DNA from: Erythrocercus mccallii
Lineage: Eukaryota > Chordata > Aves > Passeriformes > Dicruridae
Assembly: GCA_013397435.1 (NCBI GenBank)
Contig: VZRG01002371.1
Location: 41,938 to 105,937 of the forward strand
Direction of reading: 5' to 3'
Length of the DNA stretch: 64,000 bases
Positions 13,890 through 27,700 of the stretch are shown here, piece by piece (position 1 is the stretch's first letter; each line of letters begins with the position of its first letter). The notes beneath the pieces are model-generated. The model searched no databases. It saw nothing but the letters and a program-made list of their open reading frames with translations, and had not been told where the DNA came from. Both the position numbers and the translations under genes were made by a program.

Positions 13890-14219
13890 GTGTGAAATAT
13901 CACACCATGGAGTGATATCCCTCTCATAGGCTGCTTGGGAAGGGGGAGTCCTGTCCAAGCCTCTCAAGCAGGAACAGAGACCCCNNNNNNNNNNNNNNNN
14001 NNNNNNNNNNNNNNNNNNNNNNNNNNNNNNNNNNNNNNNNNNNNNNNNNNNNNNNNNNNNNNNNNNNNNNNNNNNNNNNNNNNNNNNNNNNNNNNNNNNN
14101 NNNNNNNNNNNNNNNNNNNNNNNNGTGTGAAATATCACACCATGGAGTGATATCCCTCTCATAGGCTGCTTGGGAAGGGGGAGTCCTGTCCAAGCCTCTC
14201 AAGCAGGAACAGAGACCCC
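13890..14219. repeat. 95-base exact direct repeat flanking an assembly gap
   Basis: Positions 13890-13984 and 14125-14219 appear identical over 95 bases (starting GTGTGAAATATCACACCATG, ending CAGGAACAGAGACCCC). Between them is a run of 140 N (13985-14124). The offset is 235 bases. This is either a tandem repeat collapsed at the gap or the same sequence placed on both gap edges by the assembler. Confidence 0.95.
13985..14124. other. Assembly gap (140 N)
   Basis: Unknown bases. Open frames read through it are not meaningful. Confidence 1.
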
Positions 14220-17200
14220 CCAAACACACAAGTTAAAGTGAATCTGAAGAGTCACTAGTACCATTTTAATACTTATTTATCTAGTAGCAATTAGGCCAGA
14301 GGAGTAAAAATACATCTTGCCCTTTTATATTTTATGGACTTACTATGCTTAATGCAAAGATAATGTTTCTAAATCATCTCCTTGTTTGTCACATCAGACT
14401 TCCTATACCTGGACTTTTAGGAGTTTCCTTTCACAGAGGGGAAGCGAGTATATAGTATCATACACTCCCCAGAGGAGATGCTTTTCAGATGGGGCAGTGC
14501 ACACCAAATCAGTTTCTTTCCACCCTTGCCTTCATATACTGTAGAGGTTTATAAATTGTGTACTGCTGTAATGATGCCAACCTTTTGTTATAAACTAGCC
14601 CCAAAAAACCATGATAAACATTCCTAAATGTTGTTGTTTGGAATGCCTGCCATCCTCCTTATCTTCAAAGGGGCCAAAGCTCAACATGGCCAGCACTTCC
14701 TCAAAGTTGTTACCACAGAGGAAGACGTAGGAATTACCTTCCAGGAGCACAAAGCTGTTCTCAGGAGAAATGGCTGTGGTACCTACTCAGCCTGCACAAA
14801 GGCCTACACAGCTGAGACTGCAAAGCCACGTGGAGTAGGTGACAGCAGCAGAGCATTCAGAGAAGATTGCTTCTTGATGAAGGTTTGGTTTTGGCATTGA
14901 TAAAGCAGCCAGTCACTCAGACTGACAGATTCTGAAGGTGAATAAAACAACCATAAACCCTTTCTAATTTTCTGTAGCACAGACTGGAACAAAGGATGTG
15001 TCAGTTTGTGCTGGTGAATGGTTGTTAAGGGCACCCTGAGAGACAGGTCCTGCTATAAGCCCTTCTCAGCCAAACAATCAGTAAAGGCAGATCCAGTTCC
15101 AATGCTATCACTATCTCTCACAGTATCCTCATCTTTGGATTGGCATAAATAATTTTCTTCCTGCTTGGCAGAACAGTGTTTACCACACCCTGTTTAGGAA
15201 GTGTAAAGGATCAGTGCCAGTGGCAGTAGGCATTAATAATGGAAGTGGGGTATAGTAGAGATTGAACGACAGCTCCCTACCCTTAAGTCACATTGCTCTG
15301 CAACTCAGGGAAAGGCAGAGAAACCAGATCTTGCAAATTAGCGATTGCAGGAAAAGCTCACCTTAAAAGAGAAATAGCCTCTGCATCCCATGATTTCAGT
15401 CATGGAATCCACCTAGGGTCTGTAGGAGACCTTTAGGTCTGACCCTTCTACAGAATGCTGTTTACCATCTCAGAGTGCCTTGAAAGATTCTCTGCCTCGG
15501 GCTAGAAACACCAACATTTCTCCTCATCACCTCCCAGTGATTCCAGTCTTTCTGCCTGGAGATTATGCAGCAGGCAGTAACAGAGAGCATGGTCCATAAC
15601 TAAGGGAGGCCCTGGCACAGGGAAGCAATGAGAAGAGGAGACATCTGGGGGAGGATTGCTGGGATCTTGGCCAGAAGTCATGTCCTCAGACAGCAGGAAG
15701 GAAAGATCACTAGAATACAAAGCAATTAGCTTTGGCTCTTTGAATAACTAATGGTTACTAACTAAGGGTAATGATTCTATTTAAGGAACTGCTTTTGTTA
15801 TACTTACTGGAGAATACAGAGATAATTGACAGGAGGCATGCAAACAATTCAGAGCAACTCCACATAATTCCGGAAATTTTTTGAATTTTGAAGATGCTGG
15901 TATTTTAAGCAATACTTAACAAATCAAAATAGTCTGCTAAGCCACAGAAAGAGGTTTTTAGGATTTTCCAGTATCAAACTGACAGCTAGCAAGATTTCTT
16001 TGCAAGTAATTGGTTCAAAATATTTAGAACAATTGATAGACAAGGTGAGATCCTGGTACTTCCTCTAAGGGAAGATCACAGGAAATTAGGAGCTGGTCAG
16101 CCTCACCTCAGTACCTGGGAAGGTGATGGAGCACCCAATCCTGGAATACAATTTAAGGGACATGAAGGACAAGGAAGTTCAATCAGGAGTAGCCAGCACT
16201 GATTTACCAGTGGGTAAATCTTCAGTAACAGATCCAACTCAAGTCTGTTTTGCCTGTGATAGCAACTGGTGATTGATCTCTCCTCACCCTTATCTCAACC
16301 CATGAGCCTTTAGCTCTATTTTCTCTACCCTGTCCAGCTGAGGAGGGGAGTGACAGAGCACCTGACATCTAGCCAAGGTCAACCCACCACAAGTTCTTAT
16401 TTCAGAGAGGCAGCCCTTTGCTCTGAAAATCTCTCCAATAATTTCAGCATTTGCCACAAAAAATACTGCCAAAAGATGTCATGCAACAATTTTCCCCACA
16501 TATACTTTGCTTCAGACAATTCAATTTTGTCCTTCAAACAAAATCTATAGAAATATCCTTCAGATACCGTAGGTACAAGATGAGATAAACTTGTCTGTTA
16601 GACCAACAGTACCAAAAAAAAGCCCATATGGAACTTGCAGAGATATCACAATCTGGTATCAACATCATCACTGAATGTAAATACTCAATAGTGACTCACT
16701 GGCTGCTACCAATATGTAAACATACTCTATCTGTTGATTACGTAGTTAAAGTCCTGGAAAATCAGTTAAGAGTAAATATTTTAAATTTTACTGGATTTCT
16801 TGATATAAAGATTATTGTTCTGGAGATTACTGACCTACTCAGAATCCTGGTTTTCAGAGATACCAAAGTCCCCGTTGACTCTTCTAGATTTGAAACAATA
16901 ATACTTATAGTCAAGAAAAATTAAAAAACAAGCACTTTTTTCCTAAATTTTGTTTTTAAAGTTTTTTTAAAAATCCTTTCATTTAATTTCCTGCTTATGA
17001 CCTAGAACTCATGAACTGATCCTCTTAGCATGCTATATTTAAATTGCATCAAAAAGATTATGGTTTTGATACCTCACTGGTAACTGGATTTTAAAGCAGA
17101 GCATATATAATTTTGAATAAATTACATCCAAAAAACTGAAGAAAATTAAGATCAAAGTTTCAATAATCAAAATAGACCAAATCAACACCCTAGCTGAGTT

Positions 17201-17839
17201 CAGATTAGTGCACTAAATGACCTTTGTGTTTTACTAGTACTGAGACAGAAAACAGGTTTGAAACAAACTCTATTAGGTCTACACAGGCCAGCATCACTGA
17301 TAGACATCTATATTTTGGTATTTAAAAAAAAAAAAAGGCATTGCTCAATACCTGCCCTTCCCCCCTTGCTGCAGACACAGCCTGGGTGTACCCAGTCCCA
17401 CCACACGTTCTTTGAACCACTCTCAGTAAGTGCCGCCGGGAGTGAGCACAGGCACTGGGGATGACAGGAGATCACTGACTCCCAAAGAGGTGTCTAAGGG
17501 ATGCACTACCTGGCAAACCACGTCAGCCCATCTCCCTGCTCAATTCTTTTAAAGTACAAGACTCAGTACACAGTCTGTCGAATTTCCTGCAATTTACTAT
17601 TTTGTATTTAATATTTAATATTTTGCCGCAAAAAAGAGCAGCTGACTAGTAAAGGAGAAAACTGCCTCCTTTTCACTGCCTCTTGCATGAGGACACTTCC
17701 CCTGCAAGCCACTGGGCATCCGCAGGGAAGGGAAGCTTTTGGAAGTAGGCGCGGAGAGAGTTTTAGCTGAGCTCCATGGAAAGTGAGGGAGCCAGAATGA
17801 TAAATGAGGTCAGGGTGCTGAGAACCCACAGGGGCTGTG
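14220..17839. other. Intergenic, no gene seen apart from a CR1 relic
   Basis: AT-rich sequence with one decayed CR1 piece (16010-16260) and a run of A at 17323-17336. No supported exon. Confidence 0.6.
16010..16260 (+). mobile_element. CR1 LINE fragment, reverse-transcriptase region
   Basis: CTGGTCAGCCTCACCTCAGT followed by CCTGGGAAGGTGATGGAGCA and GGACATGAAGGACAAGGAAG matches the CR1 ORF2 segment that encodes the conserved PVSLTSVPGK motif of the reverse transcriptase. Reading frame is broken; a dead copy. Confidence 0.8.
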
Positions 17840-18700
17840 CGCAGAGGGCCTCACGCCATGGGGGTTTGCTGAGGGGAAGATGCGCCCCGAGTTAAGGCGG
17901 TGCTGTCAGGATGTTGTGGGGCTGTGTTTACAGTCTTCTCCCATTCTTTCCCTTTTGTTTCTAAATCAAAGCCATTCTGCTTCTTAACATTTTAAATTGT
18001 AATTTTTCTAGTCTGTTTTTCAGGAAAACTCACTTTTATTGACAAGGTCGCGTTAAATCCTTCACATAGTCGGGCTCCACTTGCCTGAGCGCAGCGTTGA
18101 AGGCTGAGGCGCAGCTGGTTTTGGTTAAATCCTGAGGCCGGGAGGTGAAAGCACTCGAACTGCCGAAGAGGCCTCTCTGTCCAGGAGCACATTCAGAGCA
18201 GGTAGCTGGGAGAGCAGCTGCAGCGAGGGCTGAGCTCTGTGTGGCGAGAGCCCCGGGCAAGGGGCCGTGGGGTGCCGAGCCTTTTGCACAACAAAGGGCC
18301 CGGGGACGTGTGGCCCAGGCGGGGACACTCAGAGACACAGCAGGTACGGATGACTCTGCTGGAAGACCTCAGAGTGTCCGGGTGCACAGACTGTGAGGGT
18401 AAAAGCTCGGGAAATCTTTTGGCGGGCACCAGCTCGAGTAGGTAGTTGTGTTGCTGTGCCGCCATTAAATTCCTGTGATGATGCAGACATCTGGGACTCT
18501 GTTGTGGGAAACCCAGGGCTGAGCCGGTAGGGAAACCTTGCGGGACTGTGCAGGGAGGCCATGGAGTCACCGGAGCTCCTGCTGTGGGGAGGCCTCGGTC
18601 CCAGCTCAGGTGGTGGGAGTGTGACACTGAAGGAGTGGCTCCGGAGGGATGGACAGGACAGCTGCCTCAACTATCCCGAGTCACAAACAGTTGCTGTCGG
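17840..18700. promoter_or_regulatory. CpG-rich island
   Basis: About 860 bases of high GC with many CG dinucleotides, densest at 18045-18350, including a GC box GGCGGGG (18318-18324) and a possible + strand donor CAG|GTACGG (exon end about 18341). Both strands show open frames of 80-140 codons, but these follow from GC-rich sequence and resemble no family. Could be a promoter for a non-coding RNA, an orphan island, or an old insertion. Confidence 0.45.
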
Positions 18701-21108
18701 ATGGGGAATGTTACAGCTGATGTTTGCGATGACACTAAATTCGTAAGTCGTTTTCAAGACTACGCTACCAGGAAGCTGGCGCTTTTTTCTGCTAAAAGGA
18801 GCCTATGAATTGTCTAGAATAGACTGACCATGGTGTTTGGGTAATTTTCCAGGGAAATGCTGAAAAATTATGTGAGTCATTGCATCTTGAGAACTGATTC
18901 TGTGGTTTATCATTTGCTGTGTTTTTGCAGCAGTTCCGAGTTGCTGGACACAACCTCTGGCTAAGAGTTTCGGTTTGTGTGGTAGCTGGGTCTGCTTCAT
19001 TTTGCACAGCTGAAGTGATCAGCTGTTCTCTTTCAGGAGACCCTGCCCTAAAAGTATTTAATTTTCAGTTAATGGGTTAAAATATTTTCAGCTCACCAGA
19101 TGGTTTCTTAATCAGGCTTCCCCTTCAAGCCTACATAAATCTATATTTCTGTTCCAACTTTGAGAATCATCCTCAAGACTTGAGTCTGTCTGAATATGCC
19201 AGAATAGCATAGTCATAATAGATTTTCATGGGTAATGAATGATCAGTGTACAGTATAATGTTCAATAGCATGGGAGGTTCCAAAAGGAAGAATTAACTAG
19301 TCATTGGAGAGAGAGATGCTCTTTAGCACTGTTTTCGCTCCATACCAACCACAAACAAGCTGCTACAGCTGTAATTACAGCTGGGTTTGGTTTAGGGGGT
19401 TGAGGTGGGGTTGTGTTTTAGTTTTGTTTTTTCATTCCACTGAGGAATTGTTCTGTGTCTGCATATACTTCTTTTTTTTTTTTTTTTTTTTAAGTTAGAG
19501 ACAATGCTACTGAGTAGCAGGCTTTAATGCTTCAGGCCCATCTAGGTAGGGATGTCATACTTGAAAATATTGCAGCTACGACCACCAAAAGTCCTGTTTT
19601 GTCTTATTAAAAAGGATAGAATCACATTGCAGGAGCTTACTGTTTTTGGATGCTTCTTCCTATTTACGGACTGGTATTCACAGAACTTCAGTGTCCCAGA
19701 GGTAGGGAAGAATTTCAGCTTGTTTTCAAAATTTGAAGTAGAACCCTGTTAAAAATTAAGGAATTTTAAAAAATGTACAAGCCTAGTGTTTGGATTTTGA
19801 CTCTCGGGCACTGGAAGTTGAGTTTACCTGATCTGCTCTCAGGTGTATGTCGTATAGCTCAAATCTTCTTAAAGTTGCTCAGGAGTTTTTTTCTTAGATG
19901 ATCCTGAAGTAAGATTATCAACAAAGCATGGTGCTATATCTAAGATCACAAGTCACAGATGCTTCATAACTGCCTTTTTAATAGAGCTCTTTATAATTCC
20001 CACAAATTCTGATGCTGTTGCTCTGTTTCTGTATTGCTACATTAGATACAGTGAGAACAGTACCATTTGTGTGGGGGATCAGACAAAAGTTCCCTGAATC
20101 AGTGAGATGTTCCACTCAGCAGCAATCTTTAGCCACAAGTCTCATAGTATATTAATGATCTTTATGTGGACCATCACTGCTGTCAGATCCAGAAAGAGTT
20201 ACCTTGATGATTTTCGATGTCTCCCAGGTCTGCAGAAGACAGCTGGGGAAACCATTATGTTTCTTTTTAAATCTATTTTCTTTCATAATATGGGCATTTT
20301 AGATGCTGATACTTAGCTGTACATACTTTAGTAATGATGAGAGTACTTAACAGGACATACTTCAGTAATGATGAGAGTTTCTCATCCTTTCCAAGCCAAG
20401 AATGAGCATTTCCTTTGGCAGAACCAATAGCATGACTTCTCTAAATGCAGATGCTTCAAAATGGGCCAAATACTTGAAAAGGCAACATGAAAAGAACAGA
20501 TGTTGCATCTTCACTAAAAATAAGCAGTCAAAAACTCAGTCTCAACTTCCTTTTGTGTATTCTTGTATTTGATTCCACTAAAGAACATTGTTGTAAATAT
20601 TTCAAAACCTCAAATGCTCAAGGATATCCTGATGTGGTGAATCATGCTTATGTCATTGTTGAGATATCTGTTGAGTTTGGTGCTTGCTGATGAGAATTTT
20701 AACCATGGTCATTTAAGTACTTTTTGTTGGTCCTTTAGGATTTAATTTAGCAAGCAGGCACTCCTAAAGTGCTAAATCTTGAACAGCACACAATATTATG
20801 TTCACACCTAGTTAAAAAAAAATTAAGAATTATAGCCTTAGTGATGCAACTCAGTGTAGCAGTAAAGACAGTGTCTGAAGCATTTTGCTGCTTTTATCTG
20901 TGACTCTGGAAAAAATCCATGCAGGGACAGGTTTACAACAGTAAGTGGGCCTTCAGCAGTCCAGTGGATCCCCTACTGGACTTATTGTTAGGAAGTATGA
21001 TCCAATTGTGGAAGAATGATCATCACCTCAACCCAGATTGTCAAGAGAATGGTCATGATTGTTATCTTGTTTGCTCCAAGACAAAGTTCATTCCAAGTAA
21101 GAGTCCAT
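18701..21108. other. Intergenic, no gene seen
   Basis: Contains a T20 run (19472-19491) and a 24-base direct repeat with one mismatch (ACATACTTtAGTAATGATGA plus GAGT at 20321-20344 and 20355-20378). No supported exon. Confidence 0.6.
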
Positions 21109-21707
21109 TGTCAGGGTCTATCCCCAGCTGCTAACCAAGTACCACAAAGCTGCTCACTCACTTCCCCCTGCCTCTGCTCTGCCGTGGGATGGGTAGGAGA
21201 GTCAGGGAAAGGAAAAAACCCTGCAAGCTCATGGGCTGGGATAACAGTAGTTTATTAAACACAACGAAATATAATAGTGCTAATTATAAAAATTAATAAT
21301 AATGTTACATTACATTAATAATTAATAATAAAACTTGGGGAAAACCCAACCAAACAATACAATTGCTCACTATCCAATGGCCACCCTGTCCTCAAACAGC
21401 AACTGTACCCATCCATATAACTCACTTCAGTTTATATGTTGAATAGGATGTTCTATGGTGTGGAACTTCCCTTTGGCCAGTTCAGGTCAGCTGTCCCAGT
21501 CGTGTTCCCTCCAGTTTCTTGTGCACCTCCTCACTGGCAGAGTGTGAGAAATTGAAGAGTTCTTGACTGAGGGTAAGCACTACTGAGGGTAAGCAACATC
21601 CAAAACACCAGTTTGTTTTCAACATTGTTCTCCTACTAACTCCAAAACACAGCAATGTACCAGCCACTAAGGAGGCACCAAGCTCTATCCCAGCCAAAAC
21701 CGGGACA
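21109..21707. mobile_element. Solo LTR of an avian endogenous retrovirus
   Basis: Starts TGTCAGGGTC and ends GGGACA (TG...CA termini). It contains the segment typical of a common passerine LTR: TTTGGCCAGTTCAGGTCAGC, then TTCTTGTGCACCTCC, then CTATCCCAGCCAAAACC. Flanked by imperfect 5-base target duplications (TCCAT at 21104-21108, CCCAT at 21708-21712). No internal viral genes, so a recombined solo LTR. The same family recurs at 50762-51377. A 5-base duplication suggests an ERVL-like group, which is inference. Confidence 0.85.
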
Positions 21708-24700
21708 CCCATGATACAGGTTGCCTTTGAGTTTCTTGGTGTATCATGGAGTTGCCACATGCTGTTCTAGAAAACAGTAGAAAGCCTCCATCTCCCAGCA
21801 GCAGCCACCCCACTGCTCTCAGTTGTGAGGAGAAAGGTTTTTCAGGTTTAGCCATTATAAAAACTGCTGGAAAACACAATTTTCTCTCTCTCACCTGTGT
21901 TCATCCTTATTGCAAGCAGAACAAAATAGAGGAAGAGACAATTAGCACTGACAAAACCAGCAGAACTGTTTTCACAGTTATTAATGTACTTCTACTGAGT
22001 ATAACACTTTGTAGCTTACAGCCCTCTGCAGAAAACCTGCCTGTGTCAGTACAGGCTGTAATAAATGGGTATTCTCAGATAGCAGTGAGTGGCTACAAAC
22101 AGTTCTTTCTGTTGTCTCCCATTGGATATAAGGCTGCTAAATATCTTTGCAACAAATGGCACGGTCTTTTCATTGCTTGCCTGAAATAGAGGATAATAAA
22201 CTGAACACAGAGTTTTCATTACATGGGAAATGATAGCCCATGAAAAATGCTGCAGAGCACGTTCTCATCAGTCCATTACAAATATAGCACATATCCTTTG
22301 TTACCTGTGCTGCCTTCCCATACAGTTTCAAATGTAGAACCAGCCTTTTAGCAGACTCTTTTGTCTGAATTCAGTATTCAGAAAGCTCTGGCAAAAGGCT
22401 GTAATCCTCAGCAACGCTCTTCTACCAAATTGGCAGCCTTTTCTATAAGCTGACATTATACCTCAATGAGCTTACCTGAGAGCAAGAGAGGACTGCTCTA
22501 ATGCTCACTGTTTGTCACGCATTGTGTGCCAGCACTGCCCTCAGCTTTCCTGGTACATTTAATAGTGCTCGTTAAACACCAGTTCTTTAAACAAGAGCCC
22601 CACTGCTACATCTTTCTCACCTTGGGGAAGAATGAGAGATTGAGCCAATACCTGGCAGATGTGTTGTCTTGTTTTGCAGTGCATTACTGGAGGAAAGCAA
22701 GATCATAAGTGTGATACAGTGGCAGTTAGTAGGAATTCAATATGATGTTTGAAACTCAATTCTCAAAGGTGTGTGGGAAGCCCAGTTTTTTATATCAAGC
22801 TTAGCAGAAGTCAATGAGGATGCTCTAGGAATTAAATTTCCTTGCGCGTGTAATTGTGGTTCTTGCAGGAGAAGGGACAGCACAAAGAAGGTTCTCTCAT
22901 TCTTTTCTGACTGTATGAGACATCTCACATTGTGATGTCTGCTTCTTACTGAAAAATCCAGAGGCTGCCAAACTCCAGAGTACAGTGAGGGCAAGGAATA
23001 CATGACATTTCCTGCACATTTATGTAGGCACCACTCCACCACATCTTGAGGGATTGCAGTAATTGGTGAGAGCATACGTACACATCATAAGTTCTAACTT
23101 TTCAGGTGAGATCAATAAAACACAATTAAATAAAATTCTTTCTGGAAATGTGTGGAAAATAGATAAGTATGCTAAAAGAATAGCTGAAGTTGCACTTTAT
23201 TTATTTATTTTCTTTATTGTCTTTACATTCTGGTACTCCTCAGATATGAATATTCCACTGCTTTTGAGGCTTGAAAAATATTACCTTAAAAGTACATGAG
23301 AGTTTTATTGTAGACATTAGCAACAGCCAGAATTCATGGGTGTATTATTTTTTTATTTAATTGAAAACATGTAAACAGAGGAGTAGTTCAGCTTGCCAGA
23401 TTCCCCACAAGCAATTTCAAGTTCTTGTATTCTCAACAAGCAAGTATTCTGCTGATACTTGGTTGAGAAATTAGGTAAGTACACAATATAGAGCTGAGCA
23501 GCCACAGGCCTTGCAGCTACTGTAAGGTAACTCAGAGGAATTACTGATGTCATACCAGAATTACATCAGTGAAACTAAACCTGCCCCTGCCATTTTTTCC
23601 CATGCTTTGGGTCACGTTAAGTACTTTGATTGATCAAAGTTTTCAGTTATGTTTAAAGTTGTCAGCCTGACAGCAGCACAGTTCTCTAGATTCATTAAAT
23701 AACTAGTCAAAAGAACAGGATGTGTAGGTATATACGTATATATATACACTTATGTATATGTATATATATCATCCATATATACCTTTATACACATAGTAAA
23801 TATTAAAGGTGGAAACATAAGTTGTTACAGCATTTGAGTCATCTAACTTACTTGAATAAGATCTTAGATGAATTTAACAATGTATATTTTCTATATTTTC
23901 TTAGAAAGTATCAGCACATTGCACCTTAGAAAACACACTTGGCAAATATCTTGTGTATATTGATTGTAGGTAGGTAACATATGTGCGTGTTTTGTGATTA
24001 GCCTCTCTGCTTGTTCTTAAACTGAACAATGAGAAACTAGAGATGTCAAGTCAGTAATTAGTGGAGTGGAACATTTACCTGAAAGGGAAGAGTCTAAAAT
24101 GAAAAAGGTGGACAACAACTCATAGAGAATATCTACTGCTAATTTAAGTATTGCTTGGAAGAAGAACACAAGGGAGTAGCCCTACTCATAAGTGTAAGGG
24201 CTAAAGTTAGGTCTGGATCCTACGGAAGCTCTGGGAAATAGTCCTTTGTACTTGTCCTGTGTGTTTGCATATGAAACAACTACCACCTGATCCAAGGGAA
24301 GGAAATGTAAGCTTGAGATAATAAAGATATAACTGTATGGCACAGTGCAGCAATTCAGTGCTATATTGCGCTGGGTTTAAAAACTGGACAATGCATTTGC
24401 CAAACTGAAACTGCCAAATAAAGGCAATTTAGTGTTAGTTTTCCAACTGATTCTTCATAGTTTATTTTGTTTAGTCTTTCTTAGGAATATCATAGTATTA
24501 AAAGTGCATGTTAATGACACAGAACTTTCAAATAGTGGGGGATTTTATCATGAGCAAAACTTGTTTTTTCTGTAGCAGTGTGACTGATAATAACATGCAG
24601 ATTTGATTACATTTAGTCATGCACAGAAGCAAAGAGCTTTCAGGACAGAATCTGTAGCACTTATTTAGGTGAAAAATGAGGGCAAAAAAATTTCAAATCT

Positions 24701-27700
24701 TTGTGAGAAAATAAGAGTGCTGACATCTTTATTTTACATAAACATAAACTGGCTGCCAGCCTCATGCAGGGAGGTCTTAATATATTACATAGTCAGCTGA
24801 CAGAGACATGACACAAACACAGCTGTTTGCCCTCAGAGACCAAGGAGATGTAAAGAAGAGTTGCAAGCTGCAGCTGCAATTCTGTCATGTTTGAATAATC
24901 AAATGCAAAGACACGCAAATGTGATGCAAGTTGTTCATTCTTGTTCTTTGTATGATTTCTCTCACGGCATTCTTTTTATGATTCTCCTAACAGAGTGCTC
25001 TCTACCCATGGGCAAAATAGCCATACTGTCCTTTGTTTTTGAAACTGTGCATGGAAAGCACCTCCATCAATCCCTCCACACTTTTCCACCCTTACCTTTG
25101 GTTCATTCTTCCAATAACTTCATTTCTTTAGAAATGGAAAGAGGTTTTCAAATTTGAGAATAAGACATAAGTCATGATTTTCAAATCTGTTCTATCGCTA
25201 TTCAGACATCTATGAGATTTCAGAACTTTGGCAAAGTGACTACATGGCTGTTTGTGTCTGTTTTTTTTAATTAAAGTCAGCCAAAATGCATAAAAGAAAA
25301 AGGATCAGAATATATCAAGTAACGGGTAAACAAAAGTTTATGCTTGACTTTATTATCTTACCAGATATGTTAGCAGATATTAGCATCATTTGGAGACTAT
25401 CTGTTTTAAAATGCACACACATTAAAGAACACGTTAAACATGGATTGCCACTGGCTTCCTGTTCCCAGCTCTTAATATTTGTGTGTAAATACAGGTTCTA
25501 TTTTACTTACCAGTAGAGGTCAAAGCTTGTACTTAATGAATTCCTGGTTCACACAGTGTATTTGCTTTTCATACTGTATCTGGTAACAAAATCTATCTGA
25601 TAATTAAATTAACAGAGCTGTGATGTAACAAGAAGCAAATAATTTTAATTTTTCCAAGTCCGGTTTGAACATTAATTACAAATTACACATTTAGCTCAGT
25701 TGTGTGGCAATTATAAGTACAGTTAGGAAAGCTTAGGATGTTTCAAATAACTTCCTGAACTGAGTTCTAACTAAGCTTGAAACATTTGAGCCACAGCTTC
25801 TTTTTCATGTGTAATGCTTTCCATTCCTTTTCTGTACAGTATGGAGTCAAAGTGCTTGCTGCCCAGGAGAACGGCTGATGTTCAGGATTCAGGACACTCC
25901 CTGAATTTCCCTTAGAAAAAGAATACTGATTAGTTGTTAAAGCCCAAAAAGCAAAAAACCCAAAACCTTGACCTGTGCTTTCACAAATTTTTGTCCATCA
26001 GATAAAGGTTCTCCATGTTAATGTAACTCAGAAGAAATATATAGTTTAGGAATTTAAAAAGTAAAATCAAATTGGTTTCAACATTTTCAATTAGGGAAAA
26101 AAAAGGAGCACTCCAAGTCTGGATTTAGTTCAGCATAAAAACTAATCTGTCTCTAGACTTTATAAGAGGTCATTATGAATCTTTTTTCTCTCTACAAGAA
26201 GCAAATGAAAATGAATCAGTCTTCCTCTATAGATTCCTTAATCACTAGAAGATAAGTTCTTTAAGAGAATCTGCACAGAATTTTGTTCACGATCAGTGTT
26301 TGAGAGAAATTTTAGTTAAAAAGTCAAAGGGAGACAGACATGAATAGAGGTGATAGTCTTTCTATGGTTTCTTTCCACAATCCTGTTATTCTGTTCTTTC
26401 CTGTCAGCACTGTAGTTACAACGACCAGAATTCAGGATTCCTATAGAGCAAACTGTGCAACCCAGACCACTCCAGAGATCAGAATGCAAACCAGTTTGAG
26501 TCCAGCATCAACACCACACAAATCAGAAGCAGGAGAAGAGTGTGAGAGCTGAGAGCAAGCAGAGTTTGTCTTCCCTGTGTTCCTGTGCAGGAAGGGGAAT
26601 GCAGTATCATAGTAACAGGCTATGCTTTGTTTCGTGTGGTTTATTTTTTTCCCCAAAAATGGTTTTAATCCAGAAACACTTCAAATATTTTGTCCCTGTC
26701 CTCAGGGCAGTGGATATGCTTCAGGGAACTGTGGGAATGGTGGCTTTGTCAGCCTCTGGTGTTGACATAAAGAGTGAACTGCACCAACCCAGGTCCCCAC
26801 AGCTACAGTATCTCAGATATTCATCACAGTGAGTGCCAGAGGAATGAAGCCAACAGGAGGAGGTCTCAGGCCATTGTCCCCAACAAATTATAATTAAAAG
26901 TTAAGTACCAATCAGTGAAGTCTTTACCACTTTTAGAAGCATGAGTTTTAAATTATGTTCTACGTTTTTTTCTAACAGGTATATGGGAAAGACTTGACTC
27001 TACAGTCATTTAAGTTCAAAAGTACTTCTGGAACAGTATAAGAATGCTACTTTTGGAACAGTGAAAGAGTGCTGTTAGTTATTTCTTAGCTTGTGTTCAC
27101 TTTCATCTATACACACTAGTAAAACAAGAAATTAAATACTCCCTGACACCTATGATCACCGTGTGTCTGCATATTGCAACCAAGCTTAATTTACAGTGTT
27201 AAATGAAATTTTACATTTAAATATCTGGAGGCAGCTATCTGAGGACAGCAAAGATGGTTCCAACTGAATGGCAGCCCTAACAGTCTATTCAAGAGCAGTT
27301 TTTCTGGTTGGTGTGAGGTATCTCATCTACTTCAAAAGTACAAAGAAAGGAAGTTTTCTTGATTCTGGTGACCAAAAGGAAAGCAGATAGCGTGGATTTC
27401 TACTAAAACCATAAGGTGGATGGATTATTCAGTGTCTGGTAGCAAAATCATCCTGGGCTTCTTTTAGGTACTGTTTGGGGAGGGAGTTTAAGTGTACAAA
27501 ATGCATGAAGAAAAGCAGCTGGAAAGGCACACAGCATTAAATACCAGGAAGTTCTAAAGCGGGGTCGTAGGCTGAAGGTGAGGGATAAGCTGGTCATGAT
27601 TTTTTTGTGAATACTTCTCAGCCAAAAATTTCTTATTTACCACAATTGGAACATTCTCAGAATATGTATCTGTTTTACTGCCAGTTTCTTTGGAAAGCAT

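Noticed and set aside
13842..14229. Open frames across 13.8-14.2 kb
   Set aside because: They run through the 140 N gap and the duplicated edges; meaningless.
18193..18670. Overlapping open frames of 80-144 codons on both strands in the CpG island
   Set aside because: GC-rich DNA has few stop codons. None of the frames resembles a known protein or shows a convincing domain.
21746..22189. Open frame of 147 codons on the + strand after the solo LTR
   Set aside because: No signal, domain or recognisable family, biased start inside the LTR flank, and no splice partners. Likely chance.
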